Shown: in pieces, positions 46,158-57,182 of the stretch | Layout: every line of letters begins with the position of its first letter | Numbering within the stretch: the first letter of the stretch is position 1 | Assembly (NCBI GenBank): GCA_017562135.1 | Contig: QEYB01000152.1 | Coordinates: forward strand, 1 to 64,000 | Reading direction: 5' to 3' | DNA length: 64,000 bases | Source: Dipylidium caninum | Lineage: Eukaryota > Platyhelminthes > Cestoda > Cyclophyllidea > Dipylidiidae | The notes under the pieces: model-generated | Told to the model about the DNA's origin: nothing | The model's database searches: none | The model's input: the letters and a program-made list of their open reading frames with translations, nothing else | Position numbers and translations under genes: made by a program

Positions 46158-46410
46158 GAGGCTGTAAATCCACTAGTTGGGGGCCATACGCTTGCGAATC
46201 CATTTCAGACACTGTGAACCAGTTCCCGTTTGTGTGGCACATCCACTTCTGCCAGCAATGCTATAAGTGGGCAGTCTTAACGGCCTCCATTAACTCAAAA
46301 CAATGTTTGGACCTGGGCAATGAAAGAATAGGTTTTGAGCACACTCTGTCGTCAAAACATCCTCCCGCCACATTTCAGCTGAAAGACAAAATTGGAATCC
46401 ATGCCCTGCA

Positions 46411-47607
46411 GTGTATTTTCACAGACTGGTCTACCGACGTAACTTGCCAAGAGTGGTGCTTCGAAAGACCAAAAGACGCAAACGGCACAGAGTCTCTTTG
46501 AGAGCCAAAGTGCCAAATCGGATGAAATGCCCACTCGGCGTGGCACTGACGGGAAGGCTAGTGCCATTCTGTGTCAATCAGCTCCTCCGCCAAATAACAA
46601 TATCACCTTTCTCGTATGCAAGGAAACGGACGGCCTGTGGCAAGCAGATACTTCAATCATTTGCGTATTTCACAATGCTTTTGGGATATCGTGTGTCCAT
46701 ACATTGTAAGGTGTGAAAATGTTAATCCACGTTTGCCATATGTGGGGAAAAGGTTTTTCGCAAAATATAACGGATTACGTGGCTATGGAAGAGATAACAA
46801 ACTCTTGTTTTATTTCCGCGGTTATGGACGGTATTAGGCAAAATCTTCCCTTATCGATTGGACTTCTCCTGATTAAATTAGTAAATGCGAATGTTGACAA
46901 AATTCGCCTACCTGCATCAATTCACGGCGGTGTGAAGGTGAGAATAACTGAAACGCTCATGCACACCGTCATGCAGGCATCTTCTGCACTTAGAGCGCCA
47001 TATTCCGTCGGGGCAGGCGAAGTGGAACACTGGGGAGGATACCTCGGTAAGGCATAAGCCTCTTGTCAGCTATTTAGAATTGACCTAAAACGACATAAAA
47101 TGCACACGTAAAGAGCCATTTTATGAGACAGAAATTCGGCAGAATGGAAGAACATCCACCCGATTGGGGTCAAACTAATTCTCTCAATCACTCACTCACT
47201 CACAGGGCTGTGACCCCCCGTAAGCGCAGTACAGACGCCCCGCGCCTCGGTCCACCACGGCAACCGACTCGCCAGCACTGCCAATGTGCCCACTGCTGCA
47301 GTCGTAGTGTTGGTAATTAAGTAATGTCAGTCGCTGAAGGAGACCGCTTATCCGCTTCAGAAATGGTCTTCACCCTTCCAAATGCCATTGCAAAGGTCAA
47401 CCAGGTGCGGAAGTCAAACGTCAACGCCTTTGTGATGGAGTGAGGGAGCAGTCAGCATGAATATTCGTAATCATCAACTTTTCCACATTAAGTGTGCGAT
47501 AAGTGGAAGTTATGGAACGACGGTCTGATTTACAAGGAATATGCCAGTGGCAAAGATTTGACCTGTCAACTCCAGAATCCCTTAAGTGGCACTCGACTCT
47601 GGACTTA
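46411..47607 (+). other. Region with exon-like open segments, unassigned
   Basis: Open stretches include 46411-46716 (basic, no domain), an ATG-started segment at 47323-47403 (MSVAEGDRLSASEMVFTLP...) followed by a possible donor at 47404, and an AG-preceded segment from 47503 containing LWNDGLIYKEYASGKDL. Their phases could not be joined into a convincing gene, and none matches a family I know. Confidence 0.2.
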
Positions 47608-48249
47608 GTGCGAGTCGACTGTCGAAGAAGAAGACGAAGACGCCACACGGAGTTGAAGGCGATCAGGAAGTTAGCTGCCATCTATCGTTGCGTCGTCGGA
47701 AAAATCTGTCATGATAATCCACCAACGGGTGGAATGTCGGCAATAAACGGCTAACACATTGAAGGGCAAAGTGATCACCCGCCTCTGTCCCAAGATAAGC
47801 TTCTGCAGGCCACTTCTATCATGAATTTATGAACCAGAAGAGATTTCGTGTATTTCCTTTTCCCTTCCCGACTCTTAAGGCTTTTAAGGTGATATACTTC
47901 AATTGTTCACGCGGTAAACTTACCATTTGCAGAAGACGAAATGATAACTCTGAACGGCCACATCAAGGAGCGGCGTTTAGGCACCAAAGATGTCTTTATT
48001 ACCGATTGATGAAGAACCTCCTTTTGAAACTGTATGGACGAAAACAGTTTCATGAAACACTTTGATCGAAGGGGCAGAATAAGTAGTCAAACGTTATGTC
48101 ACGTTGGTCTGTGCTAGTGAGCGTTGCAACAACTTAGGGAGCAATTTTCACAATGAGTGAGTGAGTGAGATTCATCACCATTTTCTGCCAAAATTCTGAG
48201 GCGTCGGACAATCACTCTCCCTAAAATAGAACACCAAAGGCATTTCTAG

Positions 48250-48486
48250 TGGAAGCATCCGAGAGAGCATTCAACAACACCGACTTGAAAGTTCCCAAGT
48301 AGAATCTAATTTAATTGAAATAGTGGCCAAAGACGAAATCACGCAGTACAGAACTTCGACCCATCAGTTTGCAGATGCGGCAAAAGGCATTTTTGTCTCT
48401 GCCAAAATACCGCGCATCGTAATCAAACTCGCGAATTGTAAAAGCAATGACGAAAAACTCCTCAAAAATGCGAATTGCGTTGTTTG
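48250..48486 (+). other. Open frame without ATG, possible internal exon
   Basis: Preceded by GCATTTCTAG. It stays open for about 78 codons (GGA AGC ... GTT GTT) to a TGA at 48484-48486, reading SIRESIQQHRLESSQ...FADAAKGIFVSAKIPRIVIK. A possible donor (GTAATC) lies near 48419. Composition resembles a real helical protein. No family is recognised. A GC-rich frame follows at about 48525-48723. Confidence 0.25.
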
Positions 48487-48723
48487 AGTGGTTGAAATGC
48501 CTTCCAATCGGGTGGTGTCGGCTCTGTTCTGCATTTTTGTCCGGCCCCTAGCCGGCCCCGCCGCAACCGTAAACACAAGGCTCGAGGCGAGTCGGCACCT
48601 GGGGCCGGGGGAAAGGCGCATGTGGCCACAGTGGATACACCGCGTCCGGTGCATGCGTTTGTGGACTTTGGAGTGCGCCAAGAAACCAACGTCCACCGCC
48701 TGACTAATCGCGTTTGCCATCGG

Positions 48724-51497
48724 AGGAAATGTTATGAGAAATTGGGGTAATCACTTACATTGTGGCACCTTTGCACGCCATAGGCATTCGTGCATAACTT
48801 ACGCTGCCCAGAATGTGTACATCAAAGAGGAACATAGGAGGACTAAAGCAGGCCACCGGTACTTTTGACTAACAAAGTCTGGGAATGAAGTGGACGTCTA
48901 ACCAACCAGGGGTGAATGGTCTTACAGGGCAACTTCCGGCAGGGATTCCAATTTACAAAGCAAGAAATGGCAGTGACAAAGCATTTTAACTAATCAAGAA
49001 ATCGTGAGATAAAGAGGCGGGATACATTTAAGTGTTGTACATCTTCCTAACTGGTATTTTCTGACTAAAATTTATGGAAGCGGTGCGTTTGTTACACGAA
49101 TGGTTTTAAAATTGTAACAGTCGAGCTATCGCACATTGGACAGATTAGTGCTTTAACCACTCTAAACCACCTTACGGAGGGGTTTTCCAATGAACACGAA
49201 TGTTCAACTAAAGTGTGTTCCTCTCCATCCTGCCTTGAACTTCTGTTCGTAGGCCGTAGTCACCCCCCCTAAGATTTTCCAAGTGCTCCTCTTTTTTAAG
49301 CCACTTTTTATGCAAACCTAAGTGCCATATTTCCCCAGCATTTACGTGCTTTTGACTATTTACTAAACTCATTCACCTCTCGCTCTATGTTGGCTTGTTA
49401 AACACTAATGGGTTGGTCCACATTTCCCGTCCCCTTTGGCTGTGTTTGGCCCACACTTTTGCACGGCAGGGGAAATACCAGACCGTTTTGGGAGGGCGTA
49501 GTCACGGCAACACAGGAAACAAAACCGTCCCATCGGCCCAAGGGAATCCGAGTCATTTCAGTAGTTACATCAGTCGGTAAGTTTCATCTGATTATACTGC
49601 TATTTTACGCCGTTCCCTTACGTATGCGACTACAACTGAGTTATTTAAGCTGCCTTAGACAGATTATCAAATTACGACCCAGAGTCGCGGTTTGGCAATG
49701 AAGAAGGGCTGAATTTCTTCAAAAAAATTGCATTTAACACTGATCGGGCAGGAAATAATTGGGCCACTGCACACTCACACACACACACACACACGTCCCA
49801 TCCCTTCCATCCCTTAACACTTTGATTTACCTTATTCACTCAATACAATGCATAAAATTCCAAAGGTGGGCAGAGGGAGAAGGAGAGAAAGGAAGTAGGT
49901 AATTTTCTATCCATAAAACTCAACCAAGTCCGATTATGTCAGCCGCAGACCACCGCATTTAGTCAATTTGGTGAAATTTTCTTAAATGCCCTGGACTAAG
50001 CACAGGGCGGTTGTTGCACCATGAGACAGGAGTTTTTAAGGCTATGCGCAGTTATCCCCCTCTTAAAGAAATTCTCATCAGCGAGATTTGAAAGATTAGC
50101 ACAAGCGCACTGTCCAATGCCACCACTAATTAAGGAGACGTCCAGGGAATTGGGGAGGAAATGTGCCAACAAGTAAGATACAAAATGGCAAGCAGTGGGA
50201 GTCACTGTTGGATTTTCGAGAATGCTTGAAGAAATTGACTGAATCTACTCTATTTCGATTGGAGTGGCACAATAGTGCTTTATTTTGCCATTCGGCACAG
50301 GTACTACCGAGATCACTTCGACCTACGGCAGAAAATGAAGGCCAGTGGGTGAAGTTTGTGCTTCCCACATGTTTTAACTTTCACATTAAAATGTAAAACG
50401 TTGCAATAAACCAGTGGCAGAAAGGTATATTTATACGGCAGCTGCATTCATGCCCTCTTCCATGTCTGTCGCTACTTCTTCCTCCATGAAATACTTGGAG
50501 GGCGTTTCCATTGTGGTGCGAAAAACGAGACAGTCATATAAGTTAATTCAACAACCGCCCTTGTTAACAGAAGGGGAGCATACGGAATCAAACAGTCAAC
50601 CAAATCCTACCGAACAGCTCGTTAACCAGGAGCATAAACCTTAGGACAATTACGACTCCGCAATCTAGACGGGCTGTATGCATTTTGACTGAGACAAATT
50701 GCTTGTAATGAGGATTCACTTACGACTTAGGATGCAACATATAACTGAAGCAGTAAAAACTCCTCTGGCTCGGAAATACCCCATAAAATGAGGCGATTAG
50801 AGCGACAGGAATAGCCACACATCCACAAGACTCGGGGTTGAAGGTGGTTGGATGGAATTGAAATAAATTAAGCCTAAGTCCTATCATTAACGAACGTTAA
50901 GAAAAGTATGATCCACGCCACAGCAGCAGCAGATAATGACAGGTTTCCATCTAAGGTCGACGTATTACGAGCCACAGCTCCTATTTGACTATTAACTAGT
51001 AATTGCCTATCTTTCTAAGATCATCCGCTGCACAAGTGTTAATTCAACATTCACCTAATCGCCTTAGAATGCAGCTAGAACTTTATGAAATAGACAGCTT
51101 AGAAGCTATTCTAGTCTTGAAATGGATCTTCGCCACTGTGTAACAGGAATTTCTACTGCTGTTTAGCAAGAAATAAATTACAAAAATGGCTGTTTGGAGG
51201 GATTCGGCAGATGCCGCGTCAATTATAGTACTTTTACCTGGCCATTTTCTGCATTTGTTTTCCTTCTTGTGCATGAGAAGACCACCTCTGCCTCAATCCA
51301 CAATTGATTCCCATGAAGCTATCTTGTACGATAAATACGAATACCGCCATCATATTTCGGTTAGCGCTGATTATACGAATTGTCATTTTCGCCATGGAAT
51401 CTTAACCTACAATTATGTGGGTGAGCGATTCTGTTCCCCTTCCCCGTTTCCACCATCCATATTTGCAAAATTTCCTCGAAATTAACCCCGACGTGCA
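48724..51497. other. Unassigned region with a CA microsatellite
   Basis: No gene recognised. It holds an (AC)n tract (49776-49794) and short open frames such as 51186-51485, whose internal YDKYEYRHHIS is suggestive but too short to assign. Base composition is moderately AT-rich. Confidence 0.4.
49776..49794. repeat. (AC)n microsatellite
   Basis: About nine to ten AC units in unassigned sequence. Confidence 0.88.
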
Positions 51498-51734
51498 TTA
51501 ATGATTTGTATCAAGTCCATTTCCTATCACTTTCCTTGGTTGACAATCCGCCCTCGCCATGATTAAGTAGCTGTTAGTCATCATGTAAGAGTAGGCGTTG
51601 AAAGATGATAGCTTAGGCCGTTTCATAAACGAGTAGCTCATTTGAAGATAATGGGGCACGAAGGCGAGAGCGGGCAAATCCCACCCCAGGCCGGTCTCGG
51701 CTCGGCTTTGCCGCAGTTCCTCAACTGCGGACAA
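51498..51734 (-). CDS. Hypothetical short ORF or first exon (up to 78 codons)
   Basis: ATG-started minus-strand frame reading MSAVEELRQSRAETGLGWD, then a stretch with VPHYLQMSYSFMKRPKLSSF and NAYSYMMTNSYLIMARADC. A possible donor (AAA|GTGATAG) occurs before the frame ends, which would make it a first exon. It starts 10-50 nt from a pair of opposed CCAAT boxes (51744-51748 and 51779-51783). Composition looks protein-like but I recognise no family. It lies outside the second inverted repeat. Confidence 0.3.
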   Translation of the reverse strand: MSAVEELRQSRAETGLGWDLPALAFVPHYLQMSYSFMKRPKLSSFNAYSYMMTNSYLIMARADCQPRKVIGNGLDTNH

Positions 51735-51743
51735 ATCGGCCGA

Positions 51744-51783
51744 CCAATCAGCGACAGACGTCGGTCAGATCGACTGTGATTGG
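51744..51783. promoter_or_regulatory. Opposed CCAAT boxes, putative (bidirectional?) promoter
   Basis: CCAAT at 51744-51748 and ATTGG at 51779-51783 lie between a minus-strand ATG (51734) and a plus-strand ATG (51857). Spacing resembles the pair upstream of the aerolysin-like gene. No TATA box is seen. The function is inferred. Confidence 0.35.
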
Positions 51784-51846
51784 CTCTCGCGGTGTTCACA
51801 GACCTGGACTAATGTGGCCGAGCCTTCACAATACAAAGTTCACAAG

Positions 51847-53231
51847 CAAATATTGCCATGACACCCGCTAGCAGTTCCGTTAATGTTACCAAGTGCTGCT
51901 CACGTCACAATTACAAGTCACCGGGAAGTAAAGAAATTTCATCTCATCGCCTTGTGCATATACAATTCGACAAATTGTATTCCCATTACAATTGGGGTAT
52001 TTTGCCTTAGAGACAAAGGTAGTGCGCTTGTGGAGATGAAGGTTCTAGTTATTTACCTATGAAATAGGAGATAAATGTTATTGCTCAGAGATGCAGATTA
52101 TACGAAAATAGTAGTTGAGAAGAGTGTCACTTGTTTGTGCGGTTCCACACCTACTCTCTTCCACCAAAATAGTGGGGCTCGAGAATTCGCCAACACACTT
52201 CTACTGAAGGAGCAAATGGAGAGCGTTGTGGTGCGGTCTGACGACTTAACTGCATTATAATGTCTGGGTTTGGGCAATCCAAAAGGTGTCATCCAACTAC
52301 GATTGCGGAGATGTCGATTTCCGCAAAACGAAAGGCTTCGCATCAAGTGGGCTGCCAAGTAAATTGGTAATCCAAGTTATACCACATCGGCGTTGTGGAG
52401 CGCATCCGGACCTTGTTCAATGCAGCAGTCAACCACACCTAACTGCATCGCTTTCAGTCGACTCCACTTTTGTCTGACCCCGAAAACAGGCAGTGGATTT
52501 CTGCCAATGCGAACACAATGAGAATCAATTTGCTGCCACCAATGCAGGCATGAAGCAGGGAGGGGGGGGGGTGAGACGATTTAATCAGCATCATTCCCTT
52601 CTTCACGCACTCACCACCATTCATCACCATTCATCGGCATTGTCGAACCCCTGTCACGACTGCATATTCGGCATGAGGCAATTTCTGAACTGGAATCAGC
52701 AGGCGATTTCGGAGAGGTGAGATGTGGAATGCGTGTGAGTCGAGTAGTGAGGAAGTGTGGCTGGAGGCGGAGGCGGAGGCGGAGGTGGAGGTGGAGGTGG
52801 GAGCAGGGGCTAGTGACGGGAGAGAGGGAGGGCAAGTGGAGGGCAAGTGGAGGGCAAGGACATCAATCGTGGCATCAACTGCCAGCCCCTCGTGACGGGG
52901 AGCACGTCAGCCTCTCCTCAACTCACCAACGTTATTAACGCACCTACTGACTGTGTGCCAAACGGGAAGACGTAGTTTGTTCAGGTGTGCACTTCTCGAC
53001 TAATCTAATGCAATTTAGAACTGAAAATGTTTCTTCGCGAAGCTCTCGAAATCGCATTGTTACACTGCGGCACCACGAAAACGTTTGCCGAAACGGCGAC
53101 CGAGGCTGCTGATGGCGCTGACGGTGAGGGCGTTTGCGAACATGTACGAATATTGCATGAAAAAGGCCACGTCATCGAGTAACAGGAAAATGAACTGGTG
53201 GCAGTTGTCGGCTCCCTGTGAGTGCGACACC
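51847..53231. repeat. Second inverted repeat (IR2), left arm, outer block
   Basis: Reverse-complement copy at 57878-59272, nearly identical apart from a few substitutions and homopolymer indels. It starts at AAATATTGCCATGACACCC. It contains a poly-G run (52562-52571) and GGA-type purine repeats (52765-52800). Short open frames inside (51857-52009, 52075-52260, 52286-52477) are not preserved through the indels. Confidence 0.9.
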
Positions 53232-53687
53232 TACCTCACTCTGCTCCACCTCCCATGCGGTGTCTACAGCTGCATATATGAACAATCTCACGCGATGCGT
53301 TGGTAGGAGTGAGAAGGAAAGCGACAAGTCAGCCGATGTAGGAGTTGGCCACAGGCATGTGGTGCAGTTGCAGCGGTTCGAGAAGGCCTCCTCCACTTGT
53401 TCGGCTCTTCAACCAGGCAGCGACGGAGCATGTGAGGTGTGTTGCAATGAATCTTCACGAAGTGAGCAGATGAATGAGACACTTTCAAGACAACCGACTG
53501 TCAAGCTACTGCATTCCTACGAGGGTGAATTTCGTATCCTACTGAACTTCAACTAGTAAAGCCTGTTGCCACTGTTCGAGACAATGACTGCGTTTCTCAT
53601 CACCCGTGTGAAAAGCAAACCAGTGGGAGTCGTCACATACTGTGAGAAAGAACACGAAAGCCACTGAGGCGTTTGAAGGTAGAGGCA

Positions 53688-53803
53688 GGAGGAGGAGGAG
53701 GAGGAGGGAGCCGAGGAGGAGGAGGAGCCAAGGAGGAGGAGGAGCCAAGGAGGAGGAGGAGGAGGAGGAGGAGGAGGAGGAGGAGGAGGAGGAGGAGGAG
53801 GAG
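53688..53803. repeat. (GGA)n repeat
   Basis: Long GGA/GAG trinucleotide run with a few interruptions in the first half. It gives spurious poly-Ser, poly-Glu and poly-Leu frames. Confidence 0.93.
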
Positions 53804-55352
53804 TTGTCCAATCAGCGGGCGGGCGCGTGTAGATATCCGCATTAGTTGGTTAATTAATAATAATCTACTGATGACAGGCCATATTTGTAACTATTAATAT
53901 TTCCATTATTTTGTGATTATCTGGACCACTGACATTTCTTTGACACTCACCTCGGCTACACGGGTTTGTGGCTTTAGAGAGTGCTGGAACATCACGAAGG
54001 AACAAACCTTTTTTTGTATTTCGTAGGAATGAATTATGGATTGTGTGCAATTTATCATTAAATAAGGTGCAGAGAGTGATTCATCAAGCCCTCTACTCAC
54101 GAATGCCCATTTTAGCGTTTTTATCTGGTTTGAGAGTGAGGGGTTAGGAGACGCAGCGTATATGGACTCTGAGGCCAAGGGAACACAAACCCAGAACAAG
54201 TGTAAAAAAGTTATGGGTGAGTGGAAGAGAGTAGATTCATTTTGTTGAGGTTTTCTCAATTCCAGTGATTTGATTATCTCTCCATATGAGACGAACGTTA
54301 TTTATAATTTTTCTCGCTCATGGTTGATTTTGTCGAAGAGGTCATCCAGTGACCGCCAACGTCAGCATTCACGCGGAAATACTTGAAGAACCTGTCGTGC
54401 CACTCGGGAGATCCATCCACTCATTTGTAGAATATGGGAATACGGTTTGGGGAATCGCCATTTCGTGCCTCATTCCCCTTGGACTGCTCAGACGTGCTCC
54501 AAGCCAGCGTCGAAGGCTTCTCGAAGCAAATCCGCCTCCGCCATAGCATGGTTTCTGCGTCTTACCCATCGAGAGGCAGGTCGAATAAAGTGTTTTTTCC
54601 TCAATTTTAAGGATTTACGGGGACGGAGTCACCTCCTTCGCCCCGGCGGATGAAATGGTGCTATGAGGGATGCCTACAGACGCCGCTGGTGATGTCGGTA
54701 GACCTTTTTATTCATTCCTTTGGGCCCTCTGGTCAGCGCATTGTCCATCCTCGCCTGTTTTATTGTCTTCTTTTCCGGCCGTTTTCTCTTGATTAGCCAA
54801 ATTGGCGGACATTTTGTAGACTGTAAGTGGACAAAGGTCGTTTTGTGGTAAGTCGACTGTCGAAATTCTGTGTCCATTATCTCAGGAGGATGAAGAGAGC
54901 AGAGACAAGGCGATTCTTCCCCTCCCTCGCGCCTTTCCACTCTCCAGTTTGACTTGGGCGCACTGAAATTGTACTGCTTGTCCACTCACAGTCTGAAATG
55001 GCGGCAGTTCTGCACGGACGATGTGTTCTTAGTCTTCTCGGTGCCGACATCCTCGCCTCTCGCTTCACTTACGCCGCGTCTCGACGCTCCTCGGTCGAGG
55101 TGTCACCTTCAGAACTGCCGGTTGAAGAAAACTGTCCAACTGTGTCGCAGCCAAGTGAAGTTCACGCCACCGAAACGTAAGCCAACAGTCCGACAGTTCT
55201 GTGCTCGTCTCTCCCCACTCGTCCCTCGCCTCATCCAAATTCTAACTCATTTAGGAGTTTAAAATCTACCTGCCACCTTGTTTGCTGTGCCCATACCCCG
55301 TGGTGAGTACAATAAATTTCGTGAAATCCCCTTTTACCTCCTTGTTGATGTC

Positions 55353-55377
55353 GTTGTTGTTGTTGTTGTTGTTGTTT
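55353..55377. repeat. (GTT)n repeat
   Basis: Eight GTT units within the 2.8 kb left-arm-only block. Confidence 0.9.
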
Positions 55378-56043
55378 GTCCGGCCACCGCAGTCGGGTGC
55401 ATTTGCGTGCACAGGCCAATTAGCGAGTCGAATCGGCGGGGAGGTGGGCGAATTAACTAGTTGTCTAATCAACCGGCCGAGAAGTGTCGCGACGGCGGCG
55501 CAGGCGGCCTTCTCTCCTCCGCCTCTTGATGGCCCGTTGACGAGGAGTCTCGTTACCGAGCCAGGTGGTAAAAAGTAAACGGGTTCCCAAGTTGTTTACT
55601 GCAATGCTGACATCGAGGCAGTCGGTGGGGGGGGGGGCGGCCTTTGGTCAAAAAAGTTAAATCAAAACTGGCCGAAAGTCAGCTTTGTTGTCACCTGGCG
55701 GCCATTACTCATGGGCAATTTGTTATGGCCAAACTGGAGGCGGCATTTGACAGGTGATAGGCACTGCTCCTTCTTAGCGTCTCGGGGAGCCCCGTGAGAG
55801 GCAAAGTGAGCCCTCGCGGCTGTACGAGGTGAGCGTCTGCCCAAGTGAGGAGCTACACGCTTCCACAAGGGCCTGCTCCTCCACACACCGTCCAGTGGAT
55901 TAGCTTTCCACGCCTCCCCACCGCCTGTGGACGGACGAGGAAGACAAGCCGCCATCGGTGGGAAGTTTTGTCTCAGCCTCCCGGCGAGGCGGGAAGTGAT
56001 GACAAAGTCGTTTTTCGCTTCTGGAAGGCGACACAGCAGCGAG

Positions 56044-56741
56044 ACCACGTCAAACACACAGAAAATCTTGCCATCTTCCTCGACTCTCCCCACATTGCTG
56101 AACCACATAACATTCGCACTCCGATTAAATTTTCTTCTCTGTTAGGAAGTTGTAAAACCGCGGGAAAAGTGCATTTAAACAAAATTTGGACGTTTTCAGG
56201 GGATGCGTTGAAATATGCACAGTCTTTTTCCCCTCGCCCTCAGATGATAACAAATGTTGCGTGGCGAGACGGGCGGTTGGTCGAAATGGTAAAAAACAGA
56301 GTGAGGCAGTCACAGATACGTGACCAGAGTGGAACGCCTCGGTGCAGGCGAACACGGTGCTGGAGGAGGAAGCACGAGCGCCTTCGGAACGAGGAGCCCA
56401 TGAGGCAATTCTCCTCCTTCCCGTCAGGGGAGACGACCATCACCGGAGCACGTTAAGCGTCCAGTGGCCTGTCAGCCGGTCAATTGTTTTTGGTGCAGAG
56501 TGTGAAGGCTCCGCCGAAGCGCGGGGAGTGAAATTGTCCAGTTCAGTTGGCGTTAAGCACACTGCGATTCCCCAAAAGAAGTGAACCCACGGGGAGACTG
56601 GAGGGCCAAAATTCGGGGTTATTAGGGAGAGGAGGAGGAGCCGAGGAGGAGGAGTGGAGGCGGTGGCCGGAGTGGTCGAAATGGCGGGTTAAACATGAAG
56701 AGAGCCACGTTTGTGACTTCTCCCGAGGACGCACGCTTGCG
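56044..56741. repeat. IR2 left arm, inner block
   Basis: Mirrored at 57183-57880. Open frames extend through both copies (55845-56456 plus; 57339-57887 minus), but the products have no recognisable domain and the two strands are equally open. Confidence 0.9.
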
Positions 56742-57182
56742 AAATAGACAGGGAACAATTTGCTCCAACCAAATTACAGTGAGACATGGACAGTTGCATT
56801 TCTTGAAGGAACCCATCTCCCCTATTTCAATACTTTGCTGCTGAGGCAAAGTGGAACACAGAGGAGGGGGGGCGGGAGGAGCAGACCTGCGAATCAGCAC
56901 CTGAAGACACGTGAATGGTGCATGAGTCAATCCATTCTTAATAAAGGACGCGGAGACTTTGGGCGTCTTATGGCCGACCGCGTTGTGATCGCAGCCAAAT
57001 AGTGCAACCTCGTGGCTTCTCATCTGAGCACGTCACGTTGTTGAGTTTAATCGAGAGCCACAACAGCCGGATGCACGAAGGCGGGTGTAGAGGATGCCCG
57101 CAGGTCGCAGTGTAGGTGAGACGAGATGAGTGCTCGTCAAATCGGAGGTGGAGACAGCCACTTATTCTCGACACTGTGGTGG
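56742..57182. other. Central loop of IR2 (441 nt)
   Basis: Unique sequence between the inner arms. No gene or repeat recognised. Confidence 0.8.

Larger units (their letters stand above)
53232..56043. other. 2.8 kb block present only in the left arm of IR2
   Basis: The right arm joins the sequences on either side of this block directly. The join shares ACC with both ends (53229-53231 and 56044-56046). The block holds a GGA repeat (53688-53803), a GTT repeat (55353-55377) and an 11-G run (55627-55637). No terminal repeats or recognisable transposase are seen. The open frame at 54349-54546 has no recognised domain. Confidence 0.75.

Noticed and set aside
51186..51485. Frame containing YDKYEYRHHIS as a CKS-type cell-cycle protein
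   Set aside because: Only a short resemblance to the CKS motif. The remaining conserved residues are absent.
53539..53897. Poly-Ser, poly-Glu, poly-Arg and poly-Leu open frames
   Set aside because: Translations of the GGA repeat on both strands.
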